In this document: one piece after another, positions 10,014-18,733 of the stretch
How the letters are laid out: each line of letters starts with the position of its first letter
Position numbering within the stretch: the stretch's first letter is position 1
DNA from: Alkalibacterium sp034520745
Lineage (GTDB): Bacteria > Bacillota > Bacilli > Lactobacillales > Carnobacteriaceae_A
Direction of reading: 5' to 3'
Assembly: GCA_034520745.1 (NCBI GenBank)
Contig: JAXHNF010000003.1
Span: 248,001 to 312,000, forward strand
Length of the DNA: 64,000 bases
Made by a program: the position numbers and the translations under genes
Notes under the pieces: generated by a model
What the model was told of the DNA's origin: nothing
What the model saw: only the letters and a program-made list of their open reading frames with translations
The model's database searches: none

Positions 10014-11449
10014 TTAGCCATCTGTTTGAGTAGCTTCTAAGCTTTTCCCGTCGAACAATGCGGCAGCATTCGATTTATCATCTGAAGCAATTTTATAGTG
10101 GTTCCTTCCTTCTCTTTTCACCTTGTACATCGCTTCATCACTCTTGGAGATCAGTTCATCTATAGTGTGACCATCAGCCGGGTAAACGCTTATGCCGATG
10201 CTTACGCCAATCCTGCATACATTCCCTTTTATGGAAATAGGTTCAGCGAGTGCTTCCAGAATCCGCTCCGCAACATCACTCATTTGCGTTCCGTTCACAT
10301 TTTTCAGGAGCAGGACAAATTCATCTCCGCCGATCCTTGATGCCATATCATCGGGACTTAACAAGTCAGTGATTTTTTCTGAGACAACTTGAAGGAGTTC
10401 GTCCCCAATCTGATGTCCATAACGGTCATTGACTGATTTAAAGTAATCCAAATCGATAAACAGCAATGCAAAAGTACTTTCTTCTTTTCTGGCCTTTCTG
10501 ATATAGTCTTCAGTTTCTGCCATAAAGTATCTTCTATTTGTCAATCCGGTAAGAAAATCATGATTGACCAGCTTGTTCAATTGTCTGTTTTTTTCTTCCA
10601 GCAAATTGGTATACGTTTTTATCTGACCTAAAATATCGAAATACTCATATTTTTCTTTTCCAGTGTAACTGTATGCAATCCCGCCCCCCATGATGATGTA
10701 ACTGATCAGAAACAAATTATGCGCCAGCCACCAGGTCGAATCCCAGGGTGTTGAAACCATGAAGATGATGATCGTTTCCATTATGAGTAACAGACCAATG
10801 ATAAAAGTAAGGATAGTGAAGTTCGATTTCACCTTGTAGGAATAATAATATTTCAGTGCATTTATTCCTATCAGTATCAGTGTGAATACTTTTATGAGTA
10901 TAGCAAAATAAGTGTCTGTCAGATTTTCATTTTTAAATGCAGGAATCATTTCGGGAGTACTTATAATTGCATACCCCGATATAAAGATGATCACTGATAA
11001 TACTGTCAGGGTATACCCGTTAAAATACTTTTTTATTTGCTGTTTGTTATCAAAAAAATTATCAGGAATAAACAACATCAGTGCCAGCCATAGCCTGCTC
11101 AAATCCCCCAGCAGGACGAAAACACTGATATTCCTGACAGGAAATGAAAGTCCGGCATTCTGCAGTAGTGTGACTTCCGGTGTGATCAAGGCATGGAAAG
11201 CATAAAGAATCCCAGTCCAATAAATCCAACCGAGACCAAGAATATCTTTTCGACCTTGCTTTTCTTGTACTCCAGAAAGGCTGAATAGCCGACAAAAAAA
11301 GCGATCATCGCACTGAACAGTACATAATAAAAATGTAAATCAGCGTTCACAGCAACGCCTGGTCTGTAGTTATGCAGGTGATAATAAATAATCGCAGGTA
11401 AAATCAGGATAATGATCGCTGACCAGTTTGTTGCTTTTTTCGATAACAT
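10014..11449 (-). pseudogene. Membrane-bound diguanylate cyclase (GGDEF), single frameshift
   Basis: Predicted to make cyclic di-GMP from two GTP at the membrane. The start ATG 11449 has a CGGAGGA site. The N-terminal half has about eight hydrophobic helices without a recognised sensor motif (AIIILILPAIIYYHL first). A frameshift near 11190 joins the two frames. The C-terminal GGDEF domain begins HDFLTGLTNRRYF and contains DLDYFKSVNDRYGHQIGD and the active-site loop SRIGGDEFVLL. The allosteric I-site (RxxD five residues before GG) reads SPDD, so the Arg is absent and product inhibition at that site is not expected. About 478 residues. Flanked by terminator hairpins on the downstream side; monocistronic. 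Confidence 0.9.
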
Positions 11450-11930
11450 TAGTCGTCCTCCGTCATAGATGTTTGTCGTTTAAGGGTATGTAGATGGAAA
11501 TTTATAGAAGGTGAAAAAATAATCTTTGTGAATTCAAAAAAAGCATAGATCTGATGAAGCAGGTGTCACCTATCCTCTATAAGCTTGTCTTTACACGTAA
11601 CAATAACACGCAAAAAAACTTTCCTATGATACAGGCTGTCGCTCCGGGCAAAAGCGTTTGGTGCTGATTTTTCCCCTGAGGATATAATAACTGCCATCAA
11701 CAGAAAGTTTTACTTTTCGTAGAGAATAAGATCTCCCTGAATTTTTCACACTATTGATTCAACCAATCTATTATACCTTCTTTTTTAAAACACTGTCAAT
11801 TATCTGTTATTCTGAATGATAAAGGCATATGAAGACCTTTTTGATTCTTCCCTTAGATTCAAATGAATGATCAACCTTTCAAGTAAAACTATGACTACAT
11901 ACTCAAATTGTAAGCAGGTATTGCTTCAAC
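11450..11930. other. 480-bp intergenic region, no gene seen
   Basis: Lies between the cyclase gene (minus strand) and the dus terminator. It holds several A/T tracts and a short GC-richer patch around 11640-11665 that can fold a small hairpin (CGCT and AGCG arms). I compared the patch with c-di-GMP riboswitch consensus features by eye and did not find the needed arrangement. No reading frame with a ribosome site. Confidence 0.4.
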
Positions 11931-11969
11931 AAAAAAAGTAAGCTTCATTTCAATAATAAAGCTTACTTT
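11931..11969 (-). terminator. Terminator downstream of dus
   Basis: AAAGTAAGCTT and AAGCTTACTTT form an 11-bp perfect stem with a 13-base loop. On the minus strand the stem is followed by a run of T (seven As on the plus strand), a classic Rho-independent terminator ten bases after the dus stop. Confidence 0.9.
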
Positions 11970-11979
11970 GTAATGTTAT

Positions 11980-12993
11980 TCAGTTCTTCGTGGATAGTAT
12001 AGTATCAGTGTGTTCTTCCACATTATCATAGTTTGCTTCAAAGTCGTGCAGCAATGAACGCACTTCATCTGTTGTCTTCGTTTCCATCAGCTGGCTTCTC
12101 AAGTTACTTGCTCCGCGAATGCCGCGGACATAGATTTTAAAGAAGCGGCGCAACGGCTTGAATGACTGCTGCATTTCTGAAGAAAACTCATACTCGTCAA
12201 ATAGGTCCAGGTGCAGTCTTAACAGGTCCAGCATCTCTTCAGCACTATGCTCTCTCGCTTCTTTCTCAAACGCAAAGGGATTCGTGAAGACACCGCGTCC
12301 GATCATGATTCCATCGACACCGTATTTCTCGAAGAGTTCCATTCCCGTTGCTCTGTCAGGGATGTCTCCATTGACCGTGATGAGTGTATCAGGTGCTACT
12401 TCATCACGTACTTTCATGATCTCCGGGATCATTTCCCAGTGAGCATCGTACTTGCTCATTTCTTTTCTGGTACGCAGATGGATGGATAGGTTCACAATAT
12501 CCTGTTTCAGCAGATGCGTGATCCAGTCGCGCCATTCATCGAGTTTAGTGTAGCCAAGTCGCGTTTTCACACTGACCGGCAAGCCGCCTGCTTTGGCTGC
12601 TTCGATCAGTTCGGCCGCAACTTCCGGACGTCGTATCAGTCCGCTGCCTTTGCCTTTTCCAGCTACATTCGGGACAGGGCAGCCCATATTGATGTCGATT
12701 CCTCTGAATCCTTCTTTCGCCATACCGATACTCATTTCACGGAAGTGCTCAGGCTGGTCCCCCCAGATATGAGCAACGAGTGGCTGTTCGTCCTCCGTAT
12801 AGGTCAAACGCCCGCGCACGCTGGTTTGTCCTTCCGGATGACAATAACTGACTGTGTTCGTAAATTCAGTAAAAAACACATCGGGTCGGCCAGCTTCAGC
12901 TACGACATGACGAAACACAACATTCGTCACGTCTTCCATCGGAGCCAGGACGAAAAACGGTTTCGGCAGTTCTTTCCAAAAATTATCTTTCAT
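11980..12993 (-). CDS. dus: tRNA-dihydrouridine synthase
   Basis: FMN- and NADPH-dependent enzyme that reduces uridine to dihydrouridine in the tRNA D-loop. The 337-residue chain is intact and of family length. The TIM-barrel starts with FVLAPMEDVTNVVFRH; the catalytic cysteine lies in NMGCPVPNVAGKGKGSGL; the FMN-phosphate region reads VNGDIPDRATG and DGIMIGRGVFTNPFAF. The start ATG 12993 follows GAAAGGATTTA. It belongs to the Firmicutes group with the long NxxSY insert (TEFTNTVSYCHPEG). Monocistronic with its own terminator. Confidence 0.96.
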   Translation of the reverse strand: MKDNFWKELPKPFFVLAPMEDVTNVVFRHVVAEAGRPDVFFTEFTNTVSYCHPEGQTSVRGRLTYTEDEQPLVAHIWGDQPEHFREMSIGMAKEGFRGIDINMGCPVPNVAGKGKGSGLIRRPEVAAELIEAAKAGGLPVSVKTRLGYTKLDEWRDWITHLLKQDIVNLSIHLRTRKEMSKYDAHWEMIPEIMKVRDEVAPDTLITVNGDIPDRATGMELFEKYGVDGIMIGRGVFTNPFAFEKEAREHSAEEMLDLLRLHLDLFDEYEFSSEMQQSFKPLRRFFKIYVRGIRGASNLRSQLMETKTTDEVRSLLHDFEANYDNVEEHTDTILSTKN

Positions 12994-13172
12994 ATTTAAA
13001 TAAATCCTTTCGCTATTAAAGTAACGTTTAAAGTTAGCAGTCTTTTTATTTGAAGGTTAGTTGTCGCTTTTAATTATTTCATCTTAAGGACGTATCTTAT
13101 ATCTAACCTTATCTATTTTAACTTTTATAGCGGTTTTGTCAAATAATAGTTTAGTTCTTGCTTGATCTTCCA

Positions 13173-14144
13173 TTAGTCACCTAAGTGCCTATATTTAAGA
13201 CCTTTATATAGTCCGATCGCGGATTCTACCATAGTCGCAATAATAATGACTGCTGTCGTTAATACTAACGCTCTTTCAAAGGATAAAGGCACGAACTCTT
13301 CGAATCTCAGGACAAAGTCATTATTCCATATATTGGGGTTATATATGACCGTAACAAGAAGAACGGCAGATATCACGTTCAGTACTGCAGCAGACACAGC
13401 TATTTTAAGTGTCCATCTTCCTTTAATGATCTTGATCAGTTCAACTAGGATATTGACAGTAAATATCAGTAAAATCAATAAACGTATTGATACAACTTCG
13501 TCATTATTCAGCATGGGAATAAAATCGAATCCTTCACCTGAACTGTAATAAATTCCGATTCTCTCGGACATAAAGAAAAAAAGCAGAAGAAACAGCGTGC
13601 TGATGATAATTGAAAATACTGATTCGCCTCTTGATATCATGGCTTTTTTATCCGGCAGTTTTGGTAGATGAGAAGGTTCCCATCCTTCTTTTGCTTCCCT
13701 GGATTCAATCGATACGTCATTATACTCCATTAACGCAAAAATACCGGTCACCCAGGCCGCACCTTGTAATACAGCAGAAAACAGGGTAAATAAATAATTA
13801 CCCAGGACTTCAGTTATGCTTTCTATAGTGAATATAGCTCCTATTGCCGATACAACTGAAATGCCGATAATTATAGCCAGGATAACGATTTTCAGGACAA
13901 AACGATAGGTGTAAAAATACCCTGGTCCAATCAGATACCGTTCTTTCCCTCTATATTGGTCCGCTAGTTTTCTTGGATCACCGAGTTCCCGCAGCACCTG
14001 ATTTACTTTTTGATCTTCAGTAAGATCATCATCCGTTCTGTCCATCATGTCCTCGATCAGGACTCTTAACTCGTGACCTGCCTCTTTCCTGGACTTCTCC
14101 GGCAGTTCTTTTGTCACTGCGTATATATATCTGTCGATCATCAT
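13173..14144 (-). CDS. HAAS-domain membrane protein
   Basis: 323-residue membrane protein. The first 70 residues form a soluble HAAS-like signalling domain (IDRYIYAVTKELPEKSRKEA, then LRELGDPRKLADQYRGK). Six to seven hydrophobic helices follow, for example FVLKIVILAIIIGISVVSAI and VLGNYLFTLFSAVLQGAAW. HAAS proteins usually sit beside a PadR repressor, but no padR gene lies next to this one; the only PadR in the window is at 62.5 kb. The start is taken at ATG 14144 (MMIDRY) or the next ATG; GGGAGGGATTTATATG precedes it. Intact. Probably a sensor or anti-factor at the membrane; role unknown. Confidence 0.8.
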   Translation of the reverse strand: MMIDRYIYAVTKELPEKSRKEAGHELRVLIEDMMDRTDDDLTEDQKVNQVLRELGDPRKLADQYRGKERYLIGPGYFYTYRFVLKIVILAIIIGISVVSAIGAIFTIESITEVLGNYLFTLFSAVLQGAAWVTGIFALMEYNDVSIESREAKEGWEPSHLPKLPDKKAMISRGESVFSIIISTLFLLLFFFMSERIGIYYSSGEGFDFIPMLNNDEVVSIRLLILLIFTVNILVELIKIIKGRWTLKIAVSAAVLNVISAVLLVTVIYNPNIWNNDFVLRFEEFVPLSFERALVLTTAVIIIATMVESAIGLYKGLKYRHLGD

Positions 14145-14331
14145 ATAAATCCCTCCCGCTGTTATAAGAATCAGTCCTGCAATTTTTTAAAACCGGCTTG
14201 AAACCTTACGTAATCAAAAATCCATACTCTATGATATACTTTACTCACAAAATCAGTTTTGCAAAATTTTATGTACATTTCTTTTTTAAGAAGAGAATTT
14301 AATTAATTGGTTATCTGAAGGAGGAGTAAAA

Positions 14332-14703
14332 ATGGAATTAGGTGCTTTCTCTATAAGTCTCAATGTCAGTGATTTAAACGTCTCTAAAAAATTTTACGAA
14401 TCTATAGGATTTAAAGTCTTTGCAGGAGATTTAGACCAGAATTATTTGATTATGAAAAATGGCGATTCTTTAATAGGTCTTTTTCAAGGCATGTTCGATA
14501 AAAATATTTTGACATTTAACCCGGGGTGGGATCAAGAAGGTAATACACTGAAGGATTCTCCTGATATTCGCGAAATTTATATACGCATCAAAGATCAGAA
14601 TATATTAACAGAACAAGAATCACTTGAGGGGGACAAAGGACCCGGGAGTTTCATCATGATTGATCCTGATGGTAATCCCATACTCATAGACCAGCATAAT
14701 TAA
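14332..14703 (+). CDS. VOC family protein (glyoxalase/bleomycin-resistance fold)
   Basis: 123-residue single protein with the paired beta-alpha-beta-beta-beta modules of the vicinal oxygen chelate superfamily: SISLNVSDLNVSKKFYESIG at the start, YLIMKNGDSLIGLFQG in the first module and GSFIMIDPDGNPILIDQ at the end. Members are metal-dependent lyases, dioxygenases or binding proteins; the substrate cannot be read from sequence. The start ATG 14332 follows GAAGGAGGAG. Divergent from the HAAS gene and closed by the terminator at 14801. Confidence 0.9.
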   Translation: MELGAFSISLNVSDLNVSKKFYESIGFKVFAGDLDQNYLIMKNGDSLIGLFQGMFDKNILTFNPGWDQEGNTLKDSPDIREIYIRIKDQNILTEQESLEGDKGPGSFIMIDPDGNPILIDQHN

Positions 14704-14800
14704 ACAGGAATCTTCTCAGGCCAAAAATTTGGTACAAGCTTAGAAATCATTAAAAAGTGGTTTCTTGGAGCTTGTTATATGATGTCAATTCTTAAAAACA

Positions 14801-14848
14801 AACCCTCGATGTGTTCTAACGTACGTTGATCGGGGGTTTTGATTTTTT
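14801..14848 (+). terminator. Bidirectional terminator
   Basis: AACCCTCGAT (14801-14810) pairs with ATCGGGGGTT (14829-14838) with one wobble, followed by TTGATTTTTT. On the other strand the stem is followed by TTTGTTTTTAAG, so it can also end transcription of the small gene at 14880. Confidence 0.8.
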
Positions 14849-14879
14849 CAAAAATGAGTAAGGGTTTACCTTTTTGTTC

Positions 14880-15098
14880 TTACTCGTTTTTATTTCTTGC
14901 ATCCATCAACATACCGACCACTATGCCAATCATCATACCTATCCCGGCTCCGATCGGTATCCCGAAAACCATCCCCGTATCGATCCCACCAATCAGACTA
15001 GTCAGTATGATCCCTGCTGCACTGCCGAAAACCAGTCCCAGGCCGACTCCTAAACTCATATAATAATGCTCATGATTCTTATTCTTTTTATCAGACAT
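14880..15098 (-). CDS. Glycine-zipper small membrane protein
   Basis: 72 residues. A charged His/Lys-rich head (MSDKKNKNHEHYY) is followed by GVGLGLVFGSAAGIILTSLIG and GMVFGIPIGAGIGMMIGIVVG, two helices with regular GxxxG spacing typical of glycine-zipper proteins that oligomerise in membranes, and a short charged tail. A close paralogue lies at 18734-18945. The family is widespread and uncharacterised in Firmicutes. Intact; RBS GGGGGATCAATATT precedes the ATG. Confidence 0.8.
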   Translation of the reverse strand: MSDKKNKNHEHYYMSLGVGLGLVFGSAAGIILTSLIGGIDTGMVFGIPIGAGIGMMIGIVVGMLMDARNKNE

Positions 15099-15193
15099 AT
15101 AATATTGATCCCCCCGGTATTCGATATGGTAATGACTATAACTTCTGTCATATGTCGAATACGTTGATTTCGTTTCTGTAATAAGTACTGATA

Positions 15194-15760
15194 CTATTCT
15201 TTAATCGCTTTGGAACTTTCTGTCTGCCGATTTTCTTCTTTCCTGACAACTGATCTGCCTATAAAAGCAAAAGCAATTAACAGTGTACCTGTCAGCCAAC
15301 CACCCAGACTGAACATCTGAGGGCCAAAAAGCGCCAGTCCAGTCCCGCCTAGAATCAGCAAAACTGCCAGTATCCCGAACAGTTTCATGCCATAAAGGGT
15401 CATGAAGGGCAAGTAATGAGACCCGACTATGATCATGGCCGCCGGGAAAAACCATAGGGGCCTGAAAAGAATGATTGCACCCACCAGCAGAAAGTTGATC
15501 GGCACCGTAAAAGCAATTTGGGAACCCAGAGACCACAATTTGTTGTCCTTGCTCACCTTTGCTGCTCGTTTGATGGCCCGTAAGGTCAACTGAGTAAGCG
15601 GGAAAATCATCATACTGCCAAAGAACAGAACTAGCATGCCATATACAGGGTCAGATATAACGCTGACCCCAGCAGCTGCCAGCCATATCAGTCCAGAAAC
15701 AAGCTGACCCGCGAAGCCGCCCAAAAAAGCCGAGCGCATTTCCTTCTGATCCTCTGCCAT
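15194..15760 (-). CDS. DUF7010-like integral membrane protein
   Basis: 188 residues from the ATG at 15760 (MAEDQKEMRS), preferred because ACAGGAGAC lies nine bases upstream; an in-frame ATG seven codons earlier has no ribosome site. About six helices: FAGQLVSGLIWLAAAGVSVI, VYGMLVLFFGSMMIFPLTQL, LGSQIAFTVPINFLLVGAII, then the signature LWFFPAAMIIVGSHYLPF and LYGMKLFGILAVLLILGGTG. These resemble the family I know as DUF7010, but the name is from memory. Function unknown; gene intact. It ends next to the IS200/IS605 left end. Confidence 0.8.
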   Translation of the reverse strand: MAEDQKEMRSAFLGGFAGQLVSGLIWLAAAGVSVISDPVYGMLVLFFGSMMIFPLTQLTLRAIKRAAKVSKDNKLWSLGSQIAFTVPINFLLVGAIILFRPLWFFPAAMIIVGSHYLPFMTLYGMKLFGILAVLLILGGTGLALFGPQMFSLGGWLTGTLLIAFAFIGRSVVRKEENRQTESSKAIKE

Positions 15761-15830
15761 GGTTTTTGTCTCCTGTTTCATGGTTCGCCATTTTCATCAT
15801 CCTTTTATAAGGGGCGTTAGTCAGAAAACT

Positions 15831-15846
15831 CCTGGTTTCAACCAGG
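15831..15846. repeat. IS200/IS605 end hairpin next to tnpA
   Basis: CCTGG TT TCA AACCAGG-type hairpin: CCTGGTT and AACCAGG pair around a minimal loop (CCTGGTTTCAACCAGG). It lies eight bases from the tnpA stop, where the subterminal hairpin recognised by the Y1 transposase is found in this family. Confidence 0.65.
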
Positions 15847-15853
15847 GGATGAA

Positions 15854-16276
15854 TCACGTCTTTGAACGCCCGTTGTTGAACTCTTTCAGCTGATCTTTAA
15901 CATACCCCATGACGACCTCTTCGAAGACATCGCCAACTGTGCTGACAAAGTAACTATGAGACCACAACGAGCCTTTCCATAGGTCCTTTTTCGTATCGGG
16001 GAACCGTTTGAACCAGTCACGCGCGGATGCGCCCTTTAACGCCTTCATCACTGAACTGATGGACTTGTTCGGCGGGAAAGATACAACCAAATGAACGTGA
16101 TCACCAACGACTTCGCTCTCCAGTATGGTGATCGCATTGTTTTGGGCGGTTACGTTCAGAAAGCCTTTCATCGCCTCGCGGCGTTCAGGGGTAGTGAAAA
16201 CAGCCTTGCGATAGTTGGTCACCCAAACCAAATGGTAAGTTGTGCGGTAAACATTTGTCCGTGTCTTTGTATACAT
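15854..16276 (-). CDS. tnpA: IS200/IS605 transposase TnpA (Y1 HUH nuclease)
   Basis: 140-residue single-strand DNA transposase. The HUH pair lies in GDHVHLVVSFPP, the catalytic tyrosine in VMGYVKDQLKEF near the C terminus, and the characteristic TYHLVWVTNYRKAVF opens the chain. The start ATG 16276 (MYTKTRTNVY) is set by GGAGG eight bases upstream; a longer frame to 16303 has no site. Intact, so it could still move the element in principle. It makes excision and insertion of single-strand circles at specific short targets. Confidence 0.96.
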   Translation of the reverse strand: MYTKTRTNVYRTTYHLVWVTNYRKAVFTTPERREAMKGFLNVTAQNNAITILESEVVGDHVHLVVSFPPNKSISSVMKALKGASARDWFKRFPDTKKDLWKGSLWSHSYFVSTVGDVFEEVVMGYVKDQLKEFNNGRSKT

Positions 16277-16376
16277 GTGTACCCCTCCATTTACTTTATT
16301 CAAGAGTTTAAATGATTATTTTCTACTGTCATATGTTATATAATAAGTATACCATATAAAGAGGAGGCCTCGCCAT

Positions 16377-17562
16377 ATGTTAGTCGGCATAAAGGGTTAG
16401 TTGACCCTTAAATCAGACCAGCAAGCCCAAGTAGTGCAGAACATCGGCAATGCCCGTTTTGTGTGGAATCAATTCCTGAACATGTGGAACGAACGGTACG
16501 CAAAACAATCCTACCTTGCCAGCATTGAGCGAGTATGATCTGAATAATCTTCTGCCCACACTAAAGCAGGAGTATGCCTTCTTGAGGGTGTCAGATTCCA
16601 CCAGTCTCCAACAGGTGTCAACAGATCTAACGGGGGCGTTTAAAAAGTTCTTAAAGAATAAAGCACACTTTAAACACCCGCACTTTAAAGGTAAACATCA
16701 TGCCAGGCAGTCCTACACTGCTAAAAGCGTTAGTGGCTCTATTCGTTATGAAAACGGGTACTTGCGGTTGCCTAAGATCGGGTTCGTGCGTTTTCGTTGT
16801 GGACAGGCAATCACCGGAAAAATAAAAAGAGCGACCATTACCCTCACCCCGTCAGGGGCGTTTGAGTGCAGCTTGCTTGTGGAAGACGAAAGCCAAGTCT
16901 TGACCACACGAACGCACCGTTCGGTTGGAATCGATATGGGTGTCGCTGATTTAATGGTTTTGTCTACTGGGGATAAAGTCGCTACGATCCGTTACGATAA
17001 ACACCTGTCGGATAAGCGAACCTACTGGGAACAGCGTGTTGCTCGTCGTGCCCGTTTAGCGAAGGCAAAAGGCATCTCTCTGTCAGAGGCTAAAAATTAC
17101 CAGAAGGCCAAGCAACAGCGAGCCAAAGTGTTCCAAAAGAAAAGTACCAGCGCACGGATCGCCTGCATAAGCTGACTACAGCACTGGTTCAGGATTTTGA
17201 CGTCATTGTACTGGAAGACTTGCGCACCGCCAACATGATGAAAAATCATCACCTGGCGCGCAGTATTGCGGCTCAGTCTTGGCGGGAGATCCGTCGGATG
17301 CTGGAATACAAGTGCGTAAAGTACGGCAAGGAAGTGATCATTGTTAATCCGTACAAGACCTCAGCAGGTCTGTTCATCCTGTGGGCACGACGATGGCAAA
17401 CATGGTCTGGCTATCAGAGGCTGGACGTGTCCAGTCTGTCATGCCTGTCACAACCGTGACGTTAACGCAGCTAAAAACATCCTATCTATTGGCATGGGAC
17501 ATGCCTTGGTCAAACAGCCTAAACCGCTGCCTGTAAGCATTCGTGCAACGCAGGTAAGTTAA
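16377..17562 (+). pseudogene. tnpB: TnpB RNA-guided nuclease of IS200/IS605, broken
   Basis: Ancestor-type of Cas12: a RuvC nuclease guided by an omega RNA encoded at its 3' end. The start ATG 16377 follows GAGGAGG. In-frame TAG at codon 8 (after MLVGIKG) and frameshifts near 16530, 17160 and 17370 break it. The pieces read IGNARFVWNQFLNMWNERY, FKKFLKNKAHFKHPHFKGK, RuvC-I VGIDMGVADL, RuvC-II VIVLEDL, the zinc ribbon CSSCGH and CPVCH, and RuvC-III NRDVNAAKNIL. All three catalytic acids survive in the pieces. The codon-8 stop could come from two compensating indels, since the family reads MLVGIKVRLTL. Confidence 0.9.
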
Positions 17563-17605
17563 AGGTGTTCCCAGAAGCTCGGTACTTCAGTGCCGATGTA
17601 CGTTC
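17563..17605 (+). ncRNA. Right end of the IS and presumed 3' end of omega RNA
   Basis: Directly after the tnpB stop, a six-bp stem with a TTCA loop (17580-17595, CGGTAC and GTGCCG arms) precedes the right boundary. In this family the omega RNA covers the tnpB 3' end and this hairpin, and its guide is the flanking sequence just beyond the boundary, here starting near ACGTTCACACTC. The call rests on position and hairpin only. Confidence 0.45.
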
Positions 17606-17680
17606 ACACTCTATATAACAAAGAGATCAGTGACTGTCTTCTACCCAACCTATTAGCTTATTAAATACGATAAGTTGCAA

Positions 17681-18367
17681 TCACATTCTGATTATACGAA
17701 GCAACACGATAGAGATTGTGATAATGGACAGCATACCTAATAACAGCTGATAGAAAAAGACACCGCCGACTGGATCTAATGTTTCCTGGAAAGCAATCAT
17801 CGCTACACAAAACACCGTTGTCAGCGCCGTAAACACGATCGATACGGATATCATTATTCTCTTATGTGCATCTTGAAAAAACTTCCTGATATTGAATCTA
17901 AACGAGAATTGCCTTACGCTCTGCACGATATCCTTCCACATTAGAAGTACCACAATAAAAGAAACAATGCCGAGTCTTGTCATCATATGAACGTATGCAA
18001 ACACGCCTTGTTTGGGTGTGTCGATGCCGGTAATCATCATAAGACTGTTGATCACTGTGATCAGAGTGAACATCAGACAGATCGATTCTAAAGCCGTTAT
18101 ATTTTCCCACCATAGTGATAGTTTCCTAGAGCTCCCTCTCAGCGACTTTTTCTTGTAGATGAAAGCATACAAGTTATAGCACAGTATGCCGATTCCATAG
18201 GGGACGAGAATGCTTCTGATAAGATCACGGTAGGCATTCGGGTGTAAAGCCACAAAGTTGCCCATAATAAATAAAAACAGCCACGCTACAACAAGGATAA
18301 TGAGTATGATGACGATATGCTTTAAAATCTTTGACGCAACATGTTTTCGCCTGAATTTATTAGCCAT
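17681..18367 (-). CDS. Six-helix membrane protein of unknown function
   Basis: 228 residues. A basic N terminus (MANKFRRKHVASK) precedes six predicted helices: IVIILIILVVAWLFLFIMG, SILVPYGIGILCYNLYAFIY, ALESICLMFTLITVINSLMM, LGIVSFIVVLLMW, MISVSIVFTALTTVFCVAMI and LLLGMLSIITISIVLLRIIR. Basic loops suggest a cytoplasmic N terminus. No motif recognised. It stands alone between the IS605 element and a terminator region. The start ATG 18367 follows TTGGAGGTGTTC. Intact. Confidence 0.75.
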   Translation of the reverse strand: MANKFRRKHVASKILKHIVIILIILVVAWLFLFIMGNFVALHPNAYRDLIRSILVPYGIGILCYNLYAFIYKKKSLRGSSRKLSLWWENITALESICLMFTLITVINSLMMITGIDTPKQGVFAYVHMMTRLGIVSFIVVLLMWKDIVQSVRQFSFRFNIRKFFQDAHKRIMISVSIVFTALTTVFCVAMIAFQETLDPVGGVFFYQLLLGMLSIITISIVLLRIIRM

Positions 18368-18589
18368 GTCTGAACACCTCCAAAGATGCCAGTACTTACT
18401 GAAAAAGGCCGCTTCTTCATACGATTATTGAACGCTTTATATAACTTTAAATTACCACAACACCACCATTATTACCATTTATATGTGATGATGTTTACAA
18501 GAAAAAATCATATGCATGAAAAGGTATAAGAACTCGTTTCAGTACTTCACCCTTTTTTTACTCGATATAAGTTAGTTCTAACCTAGCCT

Positions 18590-18618
18590 TTTGACTGATC
18601 GATCGTTTGACAATCAGT
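18590..18618. promoter_or_regulatory. Dyad resembling the 9.8-kb operator
   Basis: TTGACTGATCGATCGTTTGACA is rich in the AAACGATCG core also seen in the flavodoxin promoter palindrome (9821-9832). It lies in the gap upstream of the minus-strand membrane gene at 17681, about 230 bases before its start codon. A shared repressor is only a guess. Confidence 0.3.
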
Positions 18619-18644
18619 TTCATTGCAATTCTCTTTAATAGAGT

Positions 18645-18695
18645 AAAAGCCTCTTATCAACAGAGTCTAGTTTAACTCCGGATAAAAGGCTTTTT
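18645..18695. terminator. Bidirectional terminator
   Basis: AAAAGCCTCTTATC and GATAAAAGGCTTTT form a 14-bp stem with a single mismatch, flanked by T tracts on both strands. It would end the small gene at 18734 on the minus strand. Confidence 0.75.
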
Positions 18696-18733
18696 GTTTT
18701 AAAAAAAATCATGACATTCATAACGTTTGTTTC

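Larger units (their letters stand above)
15815..17605. mobile_element. IS200/IS605-family element with divergent tnpA and tnpB
   Basis: The single-strand transposing element holds tnpA on the minus strand and tnpB on the plus strand, starting back to back with a shared 100-bp promoter region. Both ends show the short imperfect hairpins that TnpA recognises (15831-15846 and 17580-17595). I cannot fix the cleavage points: the left one is upstream of 15831 and the right one is within about ten bases after 17595. No terminal inverted repeats or target duplication are expected in this family. tnpA is intact, tnpB is broken. Confidence 0.85.

Noticed and set aside
11620..11690. Possible riboswitch (GGGCAAAAGC hairpin) upstream of the diguanylate cyclase
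   Set aside because: It lacks the GGGACGCAAAGCC partner and tetraloop-receptor order of the c-di-GMP-I aptamer, and the short stem is weak.
12514..12999. 161-codon plus-strand frame
   Set aside because: Antisense shadow of dus.
16377..16400. TAG codon 8 of tnpB as evidence of stop-codon recoding
   Set aside because: Other TAG codons end genes normally in the window, and a pair of indels relative to MLVGIKVRL explains it better.
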